From contig CAYMKI010000125.1 in NCBI GenBank assembly GCA_964390695.1, positions 1 through 9,724 on the forward strand: a stretch of DNA of 9,724 nt, read 5' to 3'. Origin of the DNA: CAWACC01 sp964390695. GTDB lineage: Bacteria; Chlamydiota; Chlamydiia; Chlamydiales; Parachlamydiaceae. The notes under the pieces are model-generated. The model did not search any database, was not told the origin of the DNA, and saw only the letters and a list, made by a program, of their open reading frames with translations. Positions within the stretch are counted from its first letter, which is position 1; each line of letters opens with the position of its first letter. This document shows positions 5,919 through 9,724 of the stretch, one piece after another. Position numbers and translations under genes: made by a program.

Positions 5919-7423
5919 AAGTCGTATTTCCTAAACAAATGGCCGCAATGGAATCCATGGCGTACCGCGATGGGGCTTCGGACTCGGATTTCATGGAAGA
6001 GGCCGGTAGCGGCGTGGCGCTGGTAGCCCATGATTATATCGAAAGACACGATCATGATAAACAGGTGGTTCTGCTCTGCGGCAAAGGCAACAATGCCGGT
6101 GATACCTATGTGGCCGGTATCCATTTGCTGCACCTGGATTGTCAAGTATATGCTCTCCAAATTGCCCCGATAGAAAGCTGTTCCCCATTGTGCCAATTTA
6201 ACTATCACCGCTTCCTAGACGAAGGAGGCCATCTGCTGCCTTTTGAAAACATCGAAAATCTCCTCTTTCCCAGTAATTGCATCCTCCTGGATGGCATTTT
6301 CGGCACAGGCTTTCAAGGTCCAGTACAAGAACCGTATGCGTCGATCATACAGGCTGCTAATCAATCAAAACGGCCGATTATCGCTGTCGATATACCCTCC
6401 GGACTAAATGGAGAGACTGGAGAGGCTACACACAATACCATCCAGGCAGTTGAAACAGCTTTTCTAGGACTGCCAAAAGCTGGATTTTTCCTGGATCAAG
6501 GCTGGAATCATGTCGGAAAACTGCGTTATGTGGATTTTGGCTTGGGAAAAGAGTACATCGAAAATGCTGATCCCTGCATGAATATGTTGACCAAAGAACT
6601 GGTTAAACCTTCCTTGCCCCATATCATCCGCAACAGGCATAAATATGAACGAGGACTAGTTGTAGGCTTAGGAGGATCTCCAGGAATGCCAGGAGCGCCG
6701 GTCTTATCCTCCATGTCAGCTTTGCAGGGCGGGGCCGGCATTGTCCGTCTGCTTCATCCTAAAGGCATGGAGTCAGAATTATCATCCAGTCCCGCTGAGC
6801 TCATAAAAGTGCCCTATGAAAGTTCTGAAAATGAAACCTTTTTATTAGAACATTTGAATAAAGCCTCCGCGACCTTTATCGGTCCAGGCTTGGGCCGCAG
6901 CGCACACACTCAGAAGCTCCTGCAATACTTGCTGCCTCGCTTGGAAAAACCCTGCGTGATCGATGCAGATGCTTTGACATTGTTAGCAGAACTCGATATT
7001 CCTTTTCCTAAGCACTCCATCCTAACCCCGCATAAAGGCGAACTGCTGCGTTTGTTGAAAATCCCTTCACCCTGCGATTTAGACTTTTCCTTATTAAAAG
7101 CTTGTCAAGACTTCGCTAATATAAAAAAAGTTACCCTTATCTTCAAGGGAGCTCCTACCTTTATCTTTCATCCCGACGAAATTGTCAGAGTCAATCCTAC
7201 CGGCGATCCGGGTATGGCTACCGCTGGCAGTGGGGATGTATTGACGGGATTGTTGGCCGGCCTGCTAGCGCAGGGTTCAATCCCATTTGAAGCAGCCTCT
7301 TTAGGTGTTTTCTTGCATGGCGTCGCCGGAGAATTCGCCGCCAAAGATCTCACTTCTTATTGCATGACGGCCTCTGATATTATCAATTATTTTCCAGATT
7401 CTTTTCGAATTCTGATGGATTAA
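5915..7423 (+). CDS. nnr: Bifunctional NAD(P)H-hydrate epimerase / ADP-dependent (S)-NAD(P)H-hydrate dehydratase
   Basis: Cytosolic repair enzyme for hydrated NADH and NADPH: the N-terminal domain epimerises R to S hydrates and the C-terminal domain dehydrates S hydrates with ADP. The 502-residue fused length is normal for bacterial Nnr (YjeF). The epimerase domain (about 1-215) shows GKGNNAGDTYVAG at 56-68, LLDGIFGTGF at 124-133 and VDIPSGL at 158-164. The dehydratase, ribokinase-like domain (about 230-502) shows GLVVGLGGSPGMPGAP at 247-262, GPGLGRS at 323-329, DADALTLL at 350-357, TPHKGEL at 371-377 and NPTGDPGMATAGSGD, whose Asp441 is the expected catalytic residue. The epimerase loop reads GNNAGDT rather than the more usual GNNGGDG, a conservative change. 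It overlaps gpsA by 4 bases and is probably co-transcribed and translationally coupled with it. Confidence 0.94.
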   Translation: MKVVFPKQMAAMESMAYRDGASDSDFMEEAGSGVALVAHDYIERHDHDKQVVLLCGKGNNAGDTYVAGIHLLHLDCQVYALQIAPIESCSPLCQFNYHRFLDEGGHLLPFENIENLLFPSNCILLDGIFGTGFQGPVQEPYASIIQAANQSKRPIIAVDIPSGLNGETGEATHNTIQAVETAFLGLPKAGFFLDQGWNHVGKLRYVDFGLGKEYIENADPCMNMLTKELVKPSLPHIIRNRHKYERGLVVGLGGSPGMPGAPVLSSMSALQGGAGIVRLLHPKGMESELSSSPAELIKVPYESSENETFLLEHLNKASATFIGPGLGRSAHTQKLLQYLLPRLEKPCVIDADALTLLAELDIPFPKHSILTPHKGELLRLLKIPSPCDLDFSLLKACQDFANIKKVTLIFKGAPTFIFHPDEIVRVNPTGDPGMATAGSGDVLTGLLAGLLAQGSIPFEAASLGVFLHGVAGEFAAKDLTSYCMTASDIINYFPDSFRILMD

Positions 7424-7431
7424 CCGAGACG

Positions 7432-7460
7432 ATACACAAGTTTTCTTTCACGATGTGTAT
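7432..7460. terminator. Weak hairpin between convergent genes
   Basis: ATACACA (7432-7438) pairs with TGTGTAT (7454-7460) around a 15-base loop between the nnr stop and the end of the opposing small gene. A second small stem, ATAGAT/ATCTAT (7459-7464/7472-7477), overlaps it and could form instead. Neither has a convincing U-tract, so this is only a candidate. Confidence 0.25.
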
Positions 7461-7476
7461 AGATGAGATGTATCTA

Positions 7477-7848
7477 TTACTTTGCCCATATTTTGGGGTG
7501 AACTTTGTACATGAACAATGGACACCCATGTTCGTCGTCGGGCTCTTTTGTGGTGTATACCCGCCCGCATAAGGGGCACTGATATTGCACTTTCAGTACA
7601 TAGGTTCCGTGGCAATCATGCAGCAATGTGCCTACCTTGGTCATGCTGTCATCTTCTTCACAGTAATACAATCCATCTGGCATGTAGATCAGATTAGATG
7701 GATCTATATAGTATTTTTCAAACACCTCTGCTAATGGAGATTTATGATGGTCAGATAGTGTAACAGCTTGTGCAAATAGGCCCTGGAAATAAGCTAGGCT
7801 AGTTAAAAGAACGGTAACGCAGAGATTCATAATTTTTGAAATTTTCAT
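7477..7848 (-). CDS. Small secreted cysteine-containing hypothetical protein
   Basis: Not recognised. The 123-residue product starts with a classical signal peptide: Lys2 and Lys5, a hydrophobic stretch at about 8-25, and a likely cleavage after Ala28 (AQA). A mature protein of about 95 residues would be exported to the periplasm or beyond. The mature part has Cys63, Cys79, Cys91, Cys94 and Cys109. CPLC at 91-94 with HGCP at 107-110 could be half of a zinc site or a redox/disulphide pair. The frame can be read from a TTG at 7860, but the ATG at 7848 gives a normal signal peptide; neither has a clear ribosome binding site. A good promoter lies just upstream (7882-7910, minus strand). It converges on nnr. 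Function cannot be assigned. Confidence 0.68.
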   Translation of the reverse strand: MKISKIMNLCVTVLLTSLAYFQGLFAQAVTLSDHHKSPLAEVFEKYYIDPSNLIYMPDGLYYCEEDDSMTKVGTLLHDCHGTYVLKVQYQCPLCGRVYTTKEPDDEHGCPLFMYKVHPKIWAK

Positions 7849-7881
7849 AAGAAGGACCAAAGCTGTAAGATTCTGAAAGTT

Positions 7882-7910
7882 AAAATAAAGTTTATCTTAA
7901 AAATTGTCAA
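7882..7910 (-). promoter_or_regulatory. Sigma70-type promoter for the secreted small protein
   Basis: On the minus strand, TTGACA (7905-7910) is a perfect -35 box. It is followed by a 17-base AT-rich spacer and TATTTT (7882-7887) as the -10 box. Transcription would begin near 7875, leaving a leader of roughly 27 bases before the ATG at 7848. The promoter ends 8 bases from the direct repeat flanking the MITE-like element. Confidence 0.6.
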
Positions 7911-7918
7911 ACTGAATA

Positions 7919-8060
7919 TACTGAAGACCAGCAGTTCCTGCTAAAAAAATTACGAGCCCCAAAATGGGGCGAAGAGGGTAGCCCAGGGAAATGGCTGCCC
8001 CGAAGGGGCAATGCGCCCACGGATAACAGAGGATTTAGCGGGAATTGCTGTACTGAAGAC
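7919..8060. repeat. Flanking direct repeats TACTGAAGAC of the MITE-like element
   Basis: TACTGAAGAC occurs at 7919-7928 and 8051-8060, exactly abutting the two ends of the inverted-repeat element; one further C matches on both sides. This is the arrangement expected of a target-site duplication, though 10 bases is on the long side. The span given includes the enclosed element. Confidence 0.6.
7929..8050. mobile_element. MITE-like/palindromic repeat element, 122 bp
   Basis: The ends are inverted repeats: CAGCAGTTCCTGCTAAA (7929-7945) against the complement of TTTAGCGGGAATTGCTG (8034-8050), 15 of 17 bases matching. Inside are GC-rich hairpins unlike the AT-rich surroundings: GCCCCA/TGGGGC (7956-7961/7965-7970), GGGTAGCC/GGCTGCCC (7976-7983/7993-8000) and TGCCCC/GGGGCA (7996-8001/8005-8010), the last two being mutually exclusive. 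It contains no gene. It sits in a divergent intergenic region, immediately 5' of the hypothetical gene at 8091. It looks like a non-autonomous element or a REP/BIME-like repeat; no transposase is nearby. Confidence 0.65.
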
Positions 8061-8074
8061 CGACCATTCTGAAT

Positions 8075-8083
8075 GAAGGAGAG
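8075..8083 (+). promoter_or_regulatory. Ribosome binding site deciding the start at 8091
   Basis: GAAGGAGAG lies seven bases before the ATG at 8091 and overlaps the alternative ATG at 8073, which has no comparable site. This argues for the shorter reading. Confidence 0.7.
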
Positions 8084-8090
8084 ACACATC

Positions 8091-8651
8091 ATGCTAGGTA
8101 TATTCATTGCTTTGCCCTACTTATTGCTCACACATAATCTTGTCGACTTTGAATCCAATGGAGCCAATGGCCCCTATAAGAATAGACTGAACTGTGTAAT
8201 CACGGAATATATCGAGATTTTAGAGGCTCAGAACAACCTACGCTTGGTGAATAAAACAGGCTGTTTTGGCGAAAAGATTGATTATATAGGACTGCAATTT
8301 GAGACTACCTCTTCTTACAATCTGGCCGGCAGCCGCAATTTACTCCTAGGTTTGATGGAGACATTATTAACGACATTAAACAGCAATACATATCTTAAAC
8401 CCTATTTACCTCACTGTGCCTTGACTTCAGACAAAATAGAGATACGCATCCATTTTATCGGAGATTGCAAATACAACTATCCAAGCCCCAACGATATATC
8501 ATATGCGGTCTTTAAAGGAGGCCGGTTGAGCTACTATCAACTGAACACACGCTGTTTAGATAAGCTGGAACTCATCAAAGAAGAACCTCTGGAATTAGCC
8601 AAAGGATTAGCTCCGGAAGAGTTGTATTCCAAAGATTGCAAAAAGCGCTAA
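8091..8651 (+). CDS. Conserved hypothetical protein, possibly exported
   Basis: Not assigned to a known function. The 186-residue product begins with a short hydrophobic stretch (LGIFIALPYLLL, 2-13) without a positively charged N-region, so export is possible but weakly supported. The central part (about 33-150) reads as an alpha/beta domain: EYIEILEAQNNLRLV, then YNLAGSRNLLLGLMETLLTTLNSN, then YLKPYLPHCAL and IEIRIHFIGD. From memory this layout resembles a family of conserved hypothetical proteins in chlamydiae; I cannot verify this. It has six cysteines (35, 58, 109, 126, 155, 183). An in-frame ATG at 8073 exists, but the one at 8091 has AAGGAGAG (8076-8083) at ideal spacing, so it is preferred. 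The 122-bp MITE-like element ends only 40 bases before this start and must contain or displace its promoter. Confidence 0.7.
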   Translation: MLGIFIALPYLLLTHNLVDFESNGANGPYKNRLNCVITEYIEILEAQNNLRLVNKTGCFGEKIDYIGLQFETTSSYNLAGSRNLLLGLMETLLTTLNSNTYLKPYLPHCALTSDKIEIRIHFIGDCKYNYPSPNDISYAVFKGGRLSYYQLNTRCLDKLELIKEEPLELAKGLAPEELYSKDCKKR

Positions 8652-8690
8652 AATCCAATAGCGGTTGTATATTATATAGTCAGTTTATGC

Positions 8691-8710
8691 GCCTTGGATA
8701 GTTCCAAGGC
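8691..8710 (+). terminator. Hairpin terminator candidate after the 8091-8651 gene
   Basis: GCCTTGGA (8691-8698) and TCCAAGGC (8703-8710) form a perfect 8-bp stem with a TAGT loop, 39 bases after the stop codon. The following bases are AT-rich but not a clean U-tract, so termination is likely rather than proven. Confidence 0.5.
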
Positions 8711-8958
8711 CTAATTATATGATTTTAGGATATAACTCAGACATTCCACATCTTCAGCTTATCGCTTTATATTAATCGATTGTAAATTTTATCATCTTAG
8801 ATTATACTTCATAGTATGTAGGTGCCAAGCGCAAAAACCGAAGAATTTCATTGATTTAACGAGGAAATTGTATTTTAAGAGCTTTTCTCATCTTGCTGTA
8901 GACCTAATAATCTATGCATGATTTCGCAATTGCCTCAAAGACAGAACAAACCTCTGCA

Positions 8959-8976
8959 CTCGACTTTGACAACATT
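8959..8976 (+). repeat. Short copy of the palindrome end (CTCGACTTTG.CAACATT)
   Basis: CTCGACTTTGACAACATT at 8959-8976 matches CTCGACTTTGCAACATT at 1-17 with a single inserted A. No matching right arm is seen near this copy. It could be a relic of the same element or a chance similarity. Confidence 0.4.
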
Positions 8977-9040
8977 GAGTCTTTCATCTGCTTGTGCTGT
9001 TTGGCTAAGGCTTGAATAATTTAAGAGACCATACTCTATC

Positions 9041-9571
9041 ATGTTTACTTTGCCCAATCTTTTATCGCTGATGCGCCTGCCGCTGGCCTTTGTATTTCTT
9101 CAGCATAGCCCCATGCATCGTGCTATAGCTATTATCTTAGCCTTAATCACCGATGGATTGGACGGATTTATTGCCCGACGGTACAAAATGACCAATCGCT
9201 TGGGCACTATCCTTGATCCTATCACGGATAAGTTTTTCGTCTTCTTTGTATTAATTGTGTACATCAGTGAACAACGCCTTTCCCTTGTCGAGGCTGCTTG
9301 TCTGATCTCACGCGACTTTTCGCTCGTGCTCTACGGCCTCTATCTCATATGGCAGGGAAAACTCGATCGCTTGCGCTTTAGAGCCATCTGGGTGGGAAAA
9401 ATAGCCACAGTCCTGCAATTGACCCTCATCCTCTTTTTGACTTTTGATATCCCTGTCTGGTCGTCTATCTACGGATTGGCTTTATTGCTAGGCATCGGTG
9501 CCTTTGCTGAACTGTATCTCACCGAACGCGATGCCCCTTCTTTGGTAAATTCGAATCAACAATCGCCTTGA
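9041..9571 (+). CDS. pgsA: CDP-alcohol phosphatidyltransferase, probably CDP-diacylglycerol-glycerol-3-phosphate 3-phosphatidyltransferase (PgsA-like)
   Basis: Inner-membrane enzyme that replaces CMP of CDP-diacylglycerol with an alcohol; the most likely acceptor is glycerol-3-phosphate, giving phosphatidylglycerol phosphate. The 176-residue product has the normal PgsA length. It carries the complete family signature D-G-x2-A-R-x8-G-x3-D-x3-D: Asp41, Gly42, Ala45, Arg46, Gly55, Asp59 and Asp63, preceded by Asp38. Hydrophobic segments at about 7-20, 26-37, 64-76, 84-103, 114-136 and 140-157 fit the multi-span fold. The N-terminus LPNLLSLMRLPLAF matches how family members usually begin, supporting the ATG at 9041; the nearest ribosome-binding-like sequence (AAGAGA) is somewhat distant. 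Acceptor specificity cannot be read from sequence alone, so related CDP-alcohol transferases remain possible. It stands alone here. Confidence 0.85.
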   Translation: MFTLPNLLSLMRLPLAFVFLQHSPMHRAIAIILALITDGLDGFIARRYKMTNRLGTILDPITDKFFVFFVLIVYISEQRLSLVEAACLISRDFSLVLYGLYLIWQGKLDRLRFRAIWVGKIATVLQLTLILFLTFDIPVWSSIYGLALLLGIGAFAELYLTERDAPSLVNSNQQSP

Positions 9572-9724
9572 AACCCAACATACCCCCGTCCTAGCCTTAA
9601 TTGAACGTCTTGCATAATTCATTTCCTTGCCCATGCCCTGGCCAAAAATTAAGAAAGTTCTTTCCGTAGTTCACCTTTCTAGTATAAAACTCTGGTTTTC
9701 AAAATGTTTTGGTCCCTTATGCAA

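Larger units (their letters stand above)
8652..9040. other. 389-base gene-poor, AT-rich intergenic region
   Basis: No credible gene is seen. It holds the hairpin at 8691-8710, a short copy of the palindrome end at 8959-8976 and, just before the phosphatidyltransferase gene, a weak promoter match: TTGTGC (8992-8997), a 17-base spacer and AATAAT (9015-9020). A 33-codon open frame at 8914-9015 has no ribosome binding site and is not called. Bases 8711-8950 show nothing else I can name. Confidence 0.5.

Noticed and set aside
5765..6208. 147-codon minus-strand frame across the gpsA-nnr junction
   Set aside because: It is antisense to two firmly identified genes and carries no family signature.
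7849..7860. TTG start at 7860 for the small secreted protein
   Set aside because: The ATG at 7848 gives a conventional signal peptide start; the TTG adds four hydrophobic residues before the charged region and has no ribosome binding site.
7907..8107. 66-codon minus-strand frame
   Set aside because: It runs through the 122-bp MITE-like element and its hairpins. The peptide is a translation of repeat sequence and overlaps both a promoter and the start of the real + strand gene.
8966..8971. Perfect TTGACA within the short repeat copy
   Set aside because: No -10-like hexamer occurs at 16-18 bases downstream, so it is not called a promoter.
8914..9015. 33-codon + strand frame ending just before the phosphatidyltransferase gene
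   Set aside because: It has no ribosome binding site, unusual Cys-rich end composition, and overlaps the candidate promoter and the short repeat. It is probably chance.
9572..9724. Right-edge intergenic sequence, including TATAAA near 9684
   Set aside because: No gene, tRNA or clear hairpin is seen. The TATAAA lacks a convincing -35 partner and the downstream gene is outside the window.

Overview
The window most likely comes from an amoeba-associated member of the Chlamydiae (Parachlamydiales-like). This is inferred from gene content and protein style, since no marker gene is present. The clues are two tandem eukaryote-like U-box/ankyrin proteins of the kind expanded as host-directed effectors in environmental chlamydiae, a chlamydial-looking GpsA (N-terminal GAGCWG, SGPGYAEEV), a lipoate/octanoate transferase-family gene, and several conserved-hypothetical proteins. 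No rRNA, tRNA or CRISPR array is recognisable.

Layout. Positions 1-157 form one large imperfect palindrome centred on base 79. It is followed by a two-gene + strand unit: a conserved hypothetical (179-883) overlapping by 4 bases a lipoate-ligase/octanoyltransferase-family gene (880-1629). Convergent to it, with a 9-base gap, are two - strand paralogues (1639-2907 and 2955-4601), each with a Ser/Thr-rich N-terminus, a U-box/degenerate RING, a short TPR-like helical segment, a disordered linker carrying a bipartite nuclear-localisation-like motif, and C-terminal ankyrin repeats. A 318-base AT-rich divergent intergenic region leads to gpsA (4920-5918), which overlaps by 4 bases a bifunctional NAD(P)HX repair gene (5915-7423). 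Convergent to that is a small secreted Cys-containing protein (7477-7848, -), with a good sigma70-type promoter. Between it and the divergent hypothetical gene 8091-8651 lies a 122-bp MITE-like element (7929-8050) with 17-bp terminal inverted repeats, internal GC-rich hairpins and flanking 10-bp direct repeats. A 389-base gene-poor stretch precedes a CDP-alcohol phosphatidyltransferase of the PgsA type (9041-9571).

Functional picture. gpsA makes sn-glycerol-3-phosphate and the PgsA-like enzyme consumes it for phosphatidylglycerol-type lipids. The Nnr enzyme repairs damaged NAD(P)H, the GpsA cofactor. The lipoate-family gene serves 2-oxoacid dehydrogenase lipoylation. The paralogous pair is the likely host-interaction cargo. 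The non-coding structures that stand out are the 157-bp palindrome and the 122-bp MITE-like element; a piece of the palindrome's end (CTCGACTTTG) recurs at 8959.
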